Assembly (NCBI GenBank): GCA_946631805.1
Contig: CAMPAJ010000025.1
Coordinates: forward strand, 1-11,940
Direction: 5' to 3'
DNA length: 11,940 bases
Origin: an uncultured Eggerthellaceae bacterium
Lineage (GTDB): Bacteria > Actinomycetota > Coriobacteriia > Coriobacteriales > Eggerthellaceae
The notes beneath the pieces were generated by a model. It was not told where the DNA came from, made no database searches, and saw nothing but the letters and a program-made list of their open reading frames with translations. The first letter of the stretch is position 1. Each line of letters opens with the position of its first letter. Both the position numbers and the translations under genes were made by a program. This document shows positions 1 through 7,228 of the stretch, one piece after another.

Positions 1-1958
1 TTGGCCCCGAAGGTCTTGGTGACGTTCTTGGCCGTGATGGTCTGGGCCTTGAGCTTAGCAGCAGCCTTAGCGGCAGCCCTGGCTGCGAGCTCGTCAGAAA
101 GCACGGCTTTCTCGTCGGCTACGCGCGCCGTGAGCGCCTGGACGTCGAAAGTCTTCATGTTGCCATTGTTAATGGCATCGACTGCTTCCATGTTGTTCAG
201 ATAGTAGTCGTTACCCTCGCAGAAGATGACGCGTGCGTTCTTCTCGAAGTCGGAGCTAATCGTGCCGATCTTCAGGTCGCCGATGAGCGACATGTCGCCG
301 GCGGTCGCGGTCACAACACCCTGCAGGTTAGCATCCTTGATATGCCAGACGTATTTGGCCCAGTAGGCGAACATGTCGGTCAGACCGTTGTCGCCGAAGA
401 TCTTCGGATACGTGAACGACGCGGTTACGAGCGGAATCATGCCGTTTTCGACACCCTGTGCATAGAAGTTGCCGAACATCGTCGCCGGATACGAGAAGCA
501 GAAGTTAGCTGCCTTCTTGCCCTGCTCAAGAGCGGCGGCGCGAGCCTTGGTCAGGCTGGCGGTGCGATCCTCTTCGCCATCGGAACGAGCGGTTGCAGGG
601 GAGTACACGACATAGGTCTGACCATCGGAAGCAGTCGCCAGGTAATCAGAAACCTTGTTGGAGCTCGGCGCATCGCAAACGAACACGGCGTCGCAGTTCT
701 CGACGATCTGGTCGGCCGAATACCAAGCGATGTAGTCAGCCTCGACCGAGGAGGCAGGCTGCTGCTTCTCGGGCAGGCCAAGGTCGGTGATGCTGGTGCT
801 GTAGTCTCCCAGGTAAGCTGCCAGGCGGCCACCGTACAGGTTAACGTCTTTGTCCTGGTTGCCGCGTGCATCGGTCTTATCGACCAGGTACTTACGGCAT
901 GCATACAGGTCGGTCTGCGGATCGTAGCCCACGAGCACCGCAGTGGTTGCCTTGCTGACCGTGCCGTCGGCTATGTTGGCGAGCACGTAGTACTGCGTTG
1001 CCTGGACCAGGTCTTCGTACTGGTTGATCGCAGCACCGGTGCCGTTGGCGCTGTTGCCGCCAAAGCGGGACTGCAGCTGGAAGTTGCCGTTGGCGTCCGC
1101 ACTCTGCGCAACGACGCTATCGACGGTGTTCGCAAGCGTATGGAGACCCGCGACCATCGTGGCGCCACCACCCGAAACTGCGCTGTATTTAGCATAGTAA
1201 GGCTCGTACGTGCCGCTCTTCTTCGGGCGGTTCTCGCGTGCGTTCTCAAGGGCAATCCACTGCTCATAGGCCGTATCGCCGTACGTTGCACTTGCATCGG
1301 CCACCGAAAGGATGTTGCACTCCGTATATACGTCGCGCGGGAAGTCAGCGTACTCCGTGCCGTTCACGGTGACGCTCACGGGCTGCAACGCAGAATTGGC
1401 AACGTTGTTCTGTCCGTTGTTTCCGTGATCGACGGCCATGCTGTCCTGGCTCACGTCGGCGCCGTTAGCCCAGCACAGATAATTCCATACGTACTCGTCG
1501 GGGTTCTCGTTGTTCAGCTGGATTGCCAACGTCGAGTTATGCGTCTTGAGCGAGCCGATCGTGCCCTCCGTGTACGGAGCATACAGGTTGGAATCGGACC
1601 TCTCGTACCAAGCCGTTGGATCGCTGCCAGCCTTGAAAATCGTACCTGGGCCGCAATAGGCATTGATGTAGTTGAGGCCGACCGTTTCGTAATACGTCTC
1701 CATCATGGGAGCCGTACGTCCGGTCGCGCTGCTGCCGATGGTAACGTACTGGTACGTGTACGTGTTGCCTTTGGCGTCGGTACCTTGATGGTCGAAGTGC
1801 TTCACCTCGCTCGGGGACGGAAGGTCGTACGCGGTCTGCACGAGGTCCGTCGCGAACGCAGCTCCAGCCGACATGCTGGCTGCGAGCCCAGCGGCCGCAA
1901 CGCAGCCTGCGAACTTCCGCGCCACTCCCTTCCATGATGATTGCTTGTGCTGTTTCAT
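1..1958 (-). CDS. Large secreted protein, possible substrate-binding surface protein (3' end outside window)
   Basis: The frame is open without a stop from an ATG at 1958 to the window edge, giving 652 residues with the C-terminus missing. The start is supported by AAAGGAG five nt upstream. Residues 1-36 are a classical signal peptide: basic MKQHKQSSWKGVARK, a hydrophobic core, and cleavage after AGAAFA. The mature part has no motif I can name with certainty. Segments around 405-430 (ADYIAWYSADQIVENCDAVF) and 485-550 have the feel of a two-lobed binding protein, but this is inference. Residues 615-637 are a charged Ala/Lys helix, followed by QTITAKNVTKTFGA, which resembles the start of the Ig-like or Lys-rich surface repeats common in Coriobacteriia. 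The gene is divergent from the MarR-like gene. Its expression is probably controlled at the promoter/dyad cluster 2068-2119. A wall-bound ligand-binding or adhesive role is possible; the substrate is unknown. Confidence 0.85.
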   Translation of the reverse strand, partial: MKQHKQSSWKGVARKFAGCVAAAGLAASMSAGAAFATDLVQTAYDLPSPSEVKHFDHQGTDAKGNTYTYQYVTIGSSATGRTAPMMETYYETVGLNYINAYCGPGTIFKAGSDPTAWYERSDSNLYAPYTEGTIGSLKTHNSTLAIQLNNENPDEYVWNYLCWANGADVSQDSMAVDHGNNGQNNVANSALQPVSVTVNGTEYADFPRDVYTECNILSVADASATYGDTAYEQWIALENARENRPKKSGTYEPYYAKYSAVSGGGATMVAGLHTLANTVDSVVAQSADANGNFQLQSRFGGNSANGTGAAINQYEDLVQATQYYVLANIADGTVSKATTAVLVGYDPQTDLYACRKYLVDKTDARGNQDKDVNLYGGRLAAYLGDYSTSITDLGLPEKQQPASSVEADYIAWYSADQIVENCDAVFVCDAPSSNKVSDYLATASDGQTYVVYSPATARSDGEEDRTASLTKARAAALEQGKKAANFCFSYPATMFGNFYAQGVENGMIPLVTASFTYPKIFGDNGLTDMFAYWAKYVWHIKDANLQGVVTATAGDMSLIGDLKIGTISSDFEKNARVIFCEGNDYYLNNMEAVDAINNGNMKTFDVQALTARVADEKAVLSDELAARAAAKAAAKLKAQTITAKNVTKTFGA

Positions 1959-1994
1959 GCACTCTCCTTTCCCTTTAAACAACGCGCAAGCTCG

Positions 1995-2020
1995 CACCGG
2001 CGCTCTAGAATCACCGGCGC
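1995..2020. repeat. Direct repeat CACCGGCGC x2 in the leader of the surface-protein gene
   Basis: CACCGGCGC occurs at 1995-2003 and again at 2012-2020, 17 nt apart, inside the predicted 5' untranslated region of the minus-strand surface protein. The second copy is also in the loop of a small hairpin (GAATC/GATTC arms). It may be a protein or RNA-fold site, or chance in GC-rich DNA. Confidence 0.3.
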
Positions 2021-2067
2021 GATTCATCTATCGAGGTTTCCGAGTTTGCTGTGTGAGAGTTTTTCCC

Positions 2068-2119
2068 GACAGAATACTGCGCAATATAGAATAATCTAGT
2101 ACAGTTATTATTCTGTCAA
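2068..2119 (-). promoter_or_regulatory. Promoter with overlapping dyad operators for the surface-protein gene
   Basis: On the minus strand TTGACA lies at 2119-2114 and, after 17 nt, GATTAT at 2096-2091 (4/6 match to TATAAT). This predicts a start near 2084 and a leader of about 125 nt. Two dyads overlap it: GACAGAATA (2068-2076) with TATTCTGTC (2109-2117), and AGAATAAT (2088-2095) with ATTATTCT (2107-2114). All arms are perfect. The dyads sit over the -35 and -10, as expected for a repressor site. The adjacent divergent MarR-like gene is the obvious candidate regulator, but that link is inference. Confidence 0.55.
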
Positions 2120-2139
2120 TACATTAATTTCTTTTAAAC

Positions 2140-2145
2140 TATAAT
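2140..2145 (+). promoter_or_regulatory. Possible -10 box for the MarR-like gene
   Basis: A perfect TATAAT on the plus strand lies in the AT-rich divergent region, 218 nt upstream of the MarR-like start. No good -35 is found 16-18 nt upstream, so it may need an activator or may be chance. A second weak possibility is TTGATG near 2190 followed by TACTTT about 18 nt later. Confidence 0.3.
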
Positions 2146-2250
2146 CCACATCAGGCATTTTGTGCTTTCTAAGTTCTGCTATACCCATTGATGACATACG
2201 GTACTGCTTCGTACTTTATTCGCCAGGGAGCGGCACTTGCTCACATGGGA

Positions 2251-2290
2251 ACTAGGACGAAATCGCCCAAAACGCGACTAGGGCGAAGCG
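2251..2290 (+). promoter_or_regulatory. Direct repeat and hairpin upstream of the MarR-like gene
   Basis: ACTAGGACGAA at 2251-2261 is repeated as ACTAGGGCGAA at 2277-2287, with one mismatch and a 26-nt period. TCGCCC (2263-2268) can also pair with GGGCGA (2281-2286). The block lies 75-115 nt before the chosen start codon and could be an autoregulatory operator or a leader fold. Confidence 0.3.
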
Positions 2291-2363
2291 ACGGGTAATG
2301 AAGCCCGACATTGCGGCGGAACCGGGCAGCCGCCATTTGTCAAAACGAGAGAGGAAGCCGACC

Positions 2364-2978
2364 ATGAACGCAACAATGCAGGAAGCTCCACAATGCCCAG
2401 GGTGCCACTTTGGGTGCAGCCTCGCCCGCTACCAATGCGCGCGTGGGAAAAACCTACGCGCCAAATGGCTTGCAGGTGAGGTAATTCCCGAGCGCAGGGC
2501 TCCCTGGGAGCACGCTAAGCGGAACGATGAGCCCCGCAAAGCGGGCAAAGGGGCGGGCATGCCGCCCATGCCCGCCTACCTGAAGGCCATGCGCATGCTC
2601 AACATCGCGTCGTTCGCGTTGGCCGATCGCCGCGAGAGCCAACCCGACAAGCTGGTCATCGACGCCATCGCGCGCCAGGAGGGCTGCGCGACCTTGCCCA
2701 TCATCAAAGGCCGCATGGGGAAGGATGCCGCTGACCCTTCGAGCTCCCTTGAAAAGCTCGTGCAGGACGGGCTCGTCGAAGTGCAGGAGGACGAAATCGC
2801 GGGCACGATGTACGCGCTGACCGAGCTGGGACGCTCGCAAGGCGAGACCTGGCGTAACGAGCGTATGGCCGCCGACGCCGCGTTCGTCGACGCGCTGAGC
2901 GAAGAGGAGCAAGAGCAGCTCGCTGCCTTGATCGCGAAACTGCTTCAAAGCTCGGCGCACAAGGACCGCATGCGGTAG
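2364..2978 (+). CDS. MarR-like transcriptional regulator with N-terminal CPxC cysteine motif
   Basis: This is a 204-residue protein. I start it at ATG 2364 because GAGAGAGGA lies eight nt upstream; the in-frame ATG at 2298 has no clear ribosome binding site. Residues 11-25 hold four cysteines spaced C-x2-C-x3-C-x6-C followed by ARGK (CPGCHFGCSL...), a pattern that could bind zinc or an Fe-S cluster or act as a thiol switch. After a basic, Pro-rich linker (about 40-70), residues 71-195 look like a MarR winged-helix protein: a helical start, recognition region LPIIKGRMGKDAADPSSSLEKLVQDGLVEV (113-140), a wing ending in YALTELGR (150-157), and the typical C-terminal helix LSEEEQEQLAALIAKLLQS (178-196). 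It is the only plus-strand gene and is divergent from the secreted protein, which it may control. The ligand is unknown. Confidence 0.85.
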   Translation: MNATMQEAPQCPGCHFGCSLARYQCARGKNLRAKWLAGEVIPERRAPWEHAKRNDEPRKAGKGAGMPPMPAYLKAMRMLNIASFALADRRESQPDKLVIDAIARQEGCATLPIIKGRMGKDAADPSSSLEKLVQDGLVEVQEDEIAGTMYALTELGRSQGETWRNERMAADAAFVDALSEEEQEQLAALIAKLLQSSAHKDRMR

Positions 2979-3112
2979 AACGCGCACCCACGCCCGCGGG
3001 CGCCGGCAGTGGGTCGGGAGAACGTATCTGCGGCTCATTGCCAACGCGGACGCGAGGCGGGACGTGGACATGCGTTGCCGCTGCCACTGAACAGTAAAAC
3101 GCCACGCAGCAT

Positions 3113-3159
3113 AAAGCGGGCCGAAGGCATGAACCTTCGGCCCGCTTTCGCTTTCTTTC
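3113..3159 (+). terminator. Strong hairpin terminator between convergent genes
   Basis: A 15-bp perfect stem, AAAGCGGGCCGAAGG (3113-3127) with CCTTCGGCCCGCTTT (3134-3148), closes a six-nt loop. A T-rich stretch TTTCGCTTTCTTTC follows on the plus strand. It ends the MarR-like transcript and could also stop minus-strand transcripts, where the tail is shorter. The 134 nt between the MarR-like stop and this stem hold only a weaker dyad (ACCCAC 2986-2991 with GTGGGT 3009-3014). Confidence 0.85.
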
Positions 3160-3161
3160 AA

Positions 3162-3196
3162 AATGTGTATTTGGGGTCTGACCCCAAATACACATT
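3162..3196. repeat. Stop-proximal palindrome, copy 1
   Basis: A perfect palindrome with 17-nt arms (AATGTGTATTTGGGGTC and its complement) around one T at 3179. It starts 12 nt after the stop of the VPKTG protein gene. The same core recurs at 6163-6195, and related elements at 9072-9108 and 10149-10164. On the minus strand it is followed by a short TTTT, so it could serve as a terminator as well as a REP-like repeat. Confidence 0.9.
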
Positions 3197-3208
3197 CGCA
3201 CGTTAACG

Positions 3209-4708
3209 CTACTGCTCCTTGCGCATGCGGCGTAGGGCCACGGCGGCTACGGCTGCAGAGCACAAGGCGCTCGCGGCAAGCGGGGTCGTGCTGTTAGTGT
3301 CGCCGGTCTTGGGCACGCTCGACGAATTTGAGCTCGTCGAGCTCGTATTCGAGCCCGTATTGGTCCCAGTGTTCGTGCCGGTATTCGTGTTAGTGTTGGT
3401 GTTGCTGGTGGGAACGCCCTTGGCAATGGCGTAGCTCGAGAACTTGTCGGTCTTGAACGTGATGGTCTTGGCCGCCGAGTCGAACGTCGCCGCGGCCTGC
3501 TGGTACTGGCCCTCGTGCTCGCGGATGATGTAGAACTGGTTGGACGATTTCGCAATGTCGTCGGACAACGTGAGCGTGAGCGTTATGGCGCTGGGGAGCG
3601 AGGTGAGCTCGGTGTCCCACGAAACGCCCTCGGCACCCTGGAAGACCTGGCCGACCAGCGACATGTCCAGGTACGCGACGACGTCGCTCGGACGCGCGGC
3701 CTTCGCAGAAATCGAGGTCTTGGCGTCCTCGTCGTCCATATCGGTGATGGTCAGCAGCAGCGTACCGTTCTTCACGGCGCCATCGGCAGTCGAAATGGTT
3801 CCCTCGGTCACGTCAGCGCTATCGGACTCGACCAGGTCCTTGGCAGCTTCGAAACCGCACTCCAGGTTAACGCCGTCGGCAGGCATGTCGAACGTGTACA
3901 TGCCGATCGAATCGTCGTCCTCGAGCGGGGTCAGCGCGATCTCGCCATCGTTGAGCGTGTCGGTGAGCAGCTGGTAACCGCGCGCGGGCAGGAGCTTCAT
4001 GGTAACTACCGAATCGGCTGGCGCGCACAGCACGCCGTCTTTGTAGTACTGCTTGTCGGTCGTTGCGTTCTTGGCCAGGTCAGCCGCAGTGTACGACTTG
4101 CCGTCGACCTCGACGCTCACGAGCTCGGCGGTGCCGTGCTGCTTCGTAGCCTCGTCGGCGCTGTACCAGGAGCTGGCAGCGGTGCCGGGGTCGTAGCTCC
4201 ACACGACGGTGTTAGCAGCGGCATCGGCCTGGGTGGTCACGCTGCTTTTAGAAGATGCGCTGGACGAGGTCGTCGCGTCGGCATCTTCTTCGGCGTCGGC
4301 GTCCTCCTCGGCGCCGTCCCCGACTTCGCTCACCGCCTCGGCATACGCCTCGGGATCGCTGATGGCGTCGGCCACTTCGGCCAGGACACCCGCCACGACG
4401 CCATCGCCCTCGTCGGCGCCATCATCGGATTCGGTATCCAAATCGCCCGCTTCGCGCACGACATCGATCATGTCGGATACCGCGTCGGCGACGGTTTTCA
4501 CGGGAGAATCGGCGGCGACTACGATAGTAGCCAGCTTGTCGGTTGCCGCAGGAGCCAGCGCGCTCACGGCTTCGGCGGTAGCAGCAGCCTCGGCGTTAGC
4601 TTCGGCAGCGTCGGCGGCAAATGCCAGGCCCGGAGCCAGCGAGACGGCAAGCGCCGCAGAAGCGGCGGCGGCGATAATTCTTTTCGTAGCGTACATATAC
4701 AACACCAT
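3209..4708 (-). CDS. VPKTG (LPxTG-type) sortase-anchored surface protein
   Basis: This is a 499-residue secreted wall protein. I start it at ATG 4708 (GGGAAG five nt upstream); the reading frame stays open to 4972 but the extra part has no signal-peptide character. Residues 1-31 are a signal peptide ending AGLAFA-like. Residues 32-165 are Ala/Asp/Glu-rich and strongly acidic (DADAEEDADA), then Ser/Thr-rich. Residues 168-288 form a beta-rich module ending YTFDMPADGVNLECGF, like bacterial surface repeat domains. Residues 335-430 resemble the module that often precedes wall anchors, ending ITFKTDKFSSYAIAK. A Thr/Asn/Gly/Ser spacer (434-464) leads to VPKTG (465-469), a hydrophobic helix and RRMRKEQ, the sorting signal. 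A sortase should couple it to peptidoglycan. The ligand is unknown. Its stop is followed by palindrome copy 1. Confidence 0.93.
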   Translation of the reverse strand: MVLYMYATKRIIAAAASAALAVSLAPGLAFAADAAEANAEAAATAEAVSALAPAATDKLATIVVAADSPVKTVADAVSDMIDVVREAGDLDTESDDGADEGDGVVAGVLAEVADAISDPEAYAEAVSEVGDGAEEDADAEEDADATTSSSASSKSSVTTQADAAANTVVWSYDPGTAASSWYSADEATKQHGTAELVSVEVDGKSYTAADLAKNATTDKQYYKDGVLCAPADSVVTMKLLPARGYQLLTDTLNDGEIALTPLEDDDSIGMYTFDMPADGVNLECGFEAAKDLVESDSADVTEGTISTADGAVKNGTLLLTITDMDDEDAKTSISAKAARPSDVVAYLDMSLVGQVFQGAEGVSWDTELTSLPSAITLTLTLSDDIAKSSNQFYIIREHEGQYQQAAATFDSAAKTITFKTDKFSSYAIAKGVPTSNTNTNTNTGTNTGTNTGSNTSSTSSNSSSVPKTGDTNSTTPLAASALCSAAVAAVALRRMRKEQ

Positions 4709-5135
4709 CCGATCTTCCCAGAATGTAATTCGTTTACATTGCTGTTGCATCTGGCCCGCACGGTGTTGCAATTGAGGTGAGATTCGTGCGTAATTTATCC
4801 TAGATTGTGACACATTGCCGTATATCTCGCAAGTGTTTTTACTTCGTTTGCCCACTTCAACGTGCATATTTGCCTCGCACACAACAATTGGTGCCCGATG
4901 CATTGGCCGTGCACCAAGTCTTGCGTTTCGCGCGGGTCGCCCAAGCTGCGCAACTGCCATCGACTTGCTCACAAATTTGAAGCGCTTCGAAAAATTTCCA
5001 AAAACTCAACGTTGTGCATTCCGCTGCTGACCAGCAACGTTTCGTCACCTAACGGCACGAGGCGTCACGAAAAGACCCAGACCGATCGGCCTTCGCGTAA
5101 CCAGACCCCGGGCAGACTCCAAAGCACTCGGGCGT
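4709..5135 (-). other. 427-nt non-coding leader/promoter region of the VPKTG gene
   Basis: I see no credible gene here. Dyads visible: TTGGTGC (4888-4894) with GCACCAA (4911-4917); GAAGCGCTTC at 4979-4988 flanked by A/T tracts; AACGTTG (5008-5014) with CAACGTT (5035-5041). TAGGAT and CACAAT near 4800-4815 on the minus strand could be -10 boxes, but no convincing -35 accompanies them. No strong terminator follows the MoxR gene. The usual MoxR partner genes are absent from this stretch. Confidence 0.5.
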
Positions 5136-6125
5136 TTATTTCATGCCCCGAAGCTCGGCCTCGTCGCGATACGGCACCGCGATGCCCGACAAGATGGACT
5201 CGAGCACCTGGCGCTCGGTGCGGCCCGAGACCTTGGCTTCGTGGGAAAGCGAGATGCGGTGGCACAGCGCATGGGGCGCGAGGTATTTCACATCATCGGG
5301 CAGCACGTAATTGCGGCCCTGCAGCAGCGCGAAGGAGCGCGCGAGTGCGAGCAGCGCGATGCCGCCGCGCGGGGACGAACCGACCTGCACTTCGGGGTTG
5401 TCGCGCGTCGCGGTGATAATCTCGACGATGTAGCGCATGACCATATGCGATACATATACCTTGGTCACGACTTCGCGCAGCCACAGCACGTTGCCGGCGT
5501 TCACGACGGGCGAAAGCGCCTTCTTGGCCGAATCGCCCAGCTCGAGCACGCGGACCTCCTGGTCGAAGCCGGGGTAGCCCATACTCAGCTTGATGAGGAA
5601 ACGGTCGACCTGCGCCTCGGGCAGCGGGTAGGTGCCGAACTGCTCGATGGGGTTCTGCGTGGCGAGCACCATGAAGGGCTCGACGAGCTTGTAGGTCTTG
5701 CCGTCGACGGTGACCTGGCGCTCTTCCATTGCCTCGAGCAGGGCCGACTGGGTCTTGGCCGAAGCGCGGTTGATCTCGTCGGCCAGGACTAGGTTGCTCA
5801 TGACCGCACCGGGCCTGAACTCGAAGTCGCGCGTCTTCTGGTTGAAGATGGAAAAGCCCGTAACGTCGGAGGGCATGATGTCGGGCGTGAACTGGATGCG
5901 GCTGAACCCGCAGTCGACCGACTTGGCCAGCGAGCTGACGAGCGTGGTCTTGCCCGTGCCGGGCAGGTCCTCCAGCAGCACATGACCCTTTGCCACGAGT
6001 GCGAGCACGACCAGCGACACTGCCTCGCGCTTGCCCTGCACGACGGTTTCGATGTTGGCGATGATGTGCTCGAGCGCGTTCTTGGCTATGCCGACTGTTT
6101 CCTGGTCGAGCATTTCTTGTGGCAT
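5136..6125 (-). CDS. MoxR-family AAA+ ATPase
   Basis: This is a complete 329-residue MoxR ATPase, normal length for the family. ATG at 6125 is preceded by GGAGGA five nt upstream; the frame extends further upstream but only through the palindrome and neighbouring gene. Visible motifs: Walker A LPGTGKTT (54-61), Walker B NLVLADEIN (111-119), sensor 1 LATQNP (154-159), the family signature FGTYPLPEAQVDRF (163-176) with an arginine finger, and sensor 2 GSSPRG (249-254). MoxR proteins act as chaperone-like ATPases that mature or insert cofactors into partner complexes, usually with DUF58 and VWA-domain proteins encoded next door. Here neither partner is adjacent: the ABC ATPase lies upstream and the VPKTG protein downstream. 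The 74-nt gap to the ABC gene contains palindrome copy 2, so the two could be co-transcribed or insulated. Confidence 0.96.
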   Translation of the reverse strand: MPQEMLDQETVGIAKNALEHIIANIETVVQGKREAVSLVVLALVAKGHVLLEDLPGTGKTTLVSSLAKSVDCGFSRIQFTPDIMPSDVTGFSIFNQKTRDFEFRPGAVMSNLVLADEINRASAKTQSALLEAMEERQVTVDGKTYKLVEPFMVLATQNPIEQFGTYPLPEAQVDRFLIKLSMGYPGFDQEVRVLELGDSAKKALSPVVNAGNVLWLREVVTKVYVSHMVMRYIVEIITATRDNPEVQVGSSPRGGIALLALARSFALLQGRNYVLPDDVKYLAPHALCHRISLSHEAKVSGRTERQVLESILSGIAVPYRDEAELRGMK

Positions 6126-6162
6126 ATCGTTCCTCCGTTCCGCCCTAAGGCGTTTACCTTTA

Positions 6163-6195
6163 ATGTGTATTTGGGGTCTGACCCCAAATACACAT
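6163..6195. repeat. Stop-proximal palindrome, copy 2
   Basis: Perfect palindrome with 16-nt arms around T6179, identical in sequence to the core of copy 1. It begins four nt after the stop of the ABC ATPase gene and ends 37 nt before the MoxR start codon. No T-run follows on the minus strand. It therefore sits exactly where it could terminate, attenuate or process an ABC-MoxR transcript. Confidence 0.9.
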
Positions 6196-6199
6196 CGCG

Positions 6200-6982
6200 T
6201 TAGAACACCGGTGCGCACATGCGCATGATCTCGCCCTTCGTGTTGACGAACTCGACGATCTTGACGTTGACGCCGTAGGCTTGCTTCATGTTGCGCTCGG
6301 TGATGATGTCGACCGCGCGGCCGAACTTCATGGGGTTGTCCTTCTGCAGCAGCAGCACGTTCGAGTTGCACATAAAGGCATGGTCGGGACTGTGCGTGGT
6401 CATGATGACGGCGAAGCCCTTTTTCGCGAGCTCGCGCACTTTGTCGATGACGCGCACGACGTTGCCGTAGTCCAGCGCCGCCGTGGGCTCGTCCAACACG
6501 AGCATCTGGGGTTGCTGCGCCAGCGCGCGCGCAATCATGACCAGCTGCAACTCGCCGCCCGAGATGTCGGTGTACACTTCGTCGCGCAAATCGTAGATGC
6601 CCATGTCGATCATCGCGTTCTCGACGATGTGGTAATCATTGGCCGTTGGCTGGCCCAGATAGCCCACCTTGTTGATGCGACCGAGCAAAACAACGTCCTT
6701 GACCTGGTACGGGAACGGCGGCGTGTGCGACTGCGAAACGTACGCCATCGTGTCGGCCAGCCGGCTCGCGCTCCATTTGGAAATATCGTCACCGTCGACC
6801 GTGGCCTTGCCCGAAAGCAGCGGGATGAGCCCGAGCACCGACTTGAACATCGTTGACTTGCCGCAACCGTTGGGCCCGAGCACGCAGCACACCTCACCCG
6901 ATTCGACGGTGAAGTTGACGAAGCGCTGGATGGCCTTGCCCGTTTCGTAGCCCACGTGGGCGTCTCGTACTTCGAGTTTCAT
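6200..6982 (-). CDS. ABC transporter ATP-binding protein, FecE/BtuD type
   Basis: This 260-residue ATPase matches the iron-siderophore/heme/cobalamin import class in length and motif wording. ATG at 6982 is preceded by AAAGG five nt upstream. Motifs: Walker A GPNGCGKST (36-44), Q-loop Q84 in YVSQ, signature SGGELQ (141-146), Walker B MLVLDEP (160-166) with D-loop ALD, and switch His197 in TTHSPDH. In this class it should energise a FecCD/BtuC-like permease at the inner face of the membrane. No permease or binding-protein gene lies next to it, so partners must be elsewhere. The truncated secreted protein at 1-1958 could be one, but only as a guess. A possible activator-type promoter lies at 7037-7064. 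Confidence 0.95.
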   Translation of the reverse strand: MKLEVRDAHVGYETGKAIQRFVNFTVESGEVCCVLGPNGCGKSTMFKSVLGLIPLLSGKATVDGDDISKWSASRLADTMAYVSQSHTPPFPYQVKDVVLLGRINKVGYLGQPTANDYHIVENAMIDMGIYDLRDEVYTDISGGELQLVMIARALAQQPQMLVLDEPTAALDYGNVVRVIDKVRELAKKGFAVIMTTHSPDHAFMCNSNVLLLQKDNPMKFGRAVDIITERNMKQAYGVNVKIVEFVNTKGEIMRMCAPVF

Positions 6983-7036
6983 GACATCCTTTCCCCAGGC
7001 GCCACCATGAGCTGGTTACATGCGCAATGATGCAGT

Positions 7037-7064
7037 ATGTCACATATTATATCCTTGTGAACAT
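7037..7064 (-). promoter_or_regulatory. Possible promoter with dyad for the ABC ATPase gene
   Basis: In an AT-rich island the minus strand carries a perfect TATAAT at 7051-7046, about 64 nt before the ABC start codon. No good -35 exists at the right distance. The -10 is flanked by ATGTCAC (7037-7043) and GTGAACAT (7057-7064), an inverted repeat with one bulged base. A -10 without -35 inside a dyad suggests a regulated promoter, perhaps metal or redox controlled; the regulator is not identifiable. Confidence 0.45.
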
Positions 7065-7130
7065 ATATTCTTATTTTTCTATATTTATTACTCGATATTG
7101 TTTTTCGTTGCGTCGTATTTGTGGCCGGTT

Positions 7131-7223
7131 GAGCCGAGGTCAAAGAGGAAGGGCGGGCTCGCGGACACGCATATCACCGAAGGTCGGGCAAACCACAGAT
7201 AAGACGGTGGCGAAACTCGGCTC
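7131..7223. other. Candidate folded RNA element in the 6983-7460 gap
   Basis: GAGCCGAG (7131-7138) and CTCGGCTC (7216-7223) form a perfect 8-bp outer stem around 77 nt. Nested inside is CACCG (7175-7179) with CGGTG (7205-7209), and GCGGACACGC gives a small hairpin. Read on the plus strand, CACCGAAGG, then GGGCAAACC, then GCGAAACTC resemble strings of the glycine riboswitch core, but the spacing is off and no plus-strand gene follows. Strand and function are therefore open. Confidence 0.35.
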
Positions 7224-7228
7224 ATAAC

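Noticed and set aside
342..1937. 531-residue open frame on the plus strand
   Set aside because: It is antisense to the secreted protein, which has a signal peptide, a ribosome binding site and sensible composition. The plus frame has the Val/Arg-rich composition typical of GC-rich shadow frames.
2454..3263. 269-residue minus-strand frame opposite the MarR-like gene
   Set aside because: It reads straight through the strong terminator and the palindrome, and its composition is that of an antisense frame.
3515..4780. 421-residue plus-strand frame opposite the VPKTG gene
   Set aside because: The minus frame has a signal peptide and sorting signal; the plus frame shows no domain and is a GC-driven shadow. 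The same applies to plus frames at 7416-8435 and 9200-10150.
4709..4972. N-terminal extension of the VPKTG protein
   Set aside because: The added residues would bury the signal peptide 88 residues inside the protein; ATG 4708 has its own ribosome binding site.
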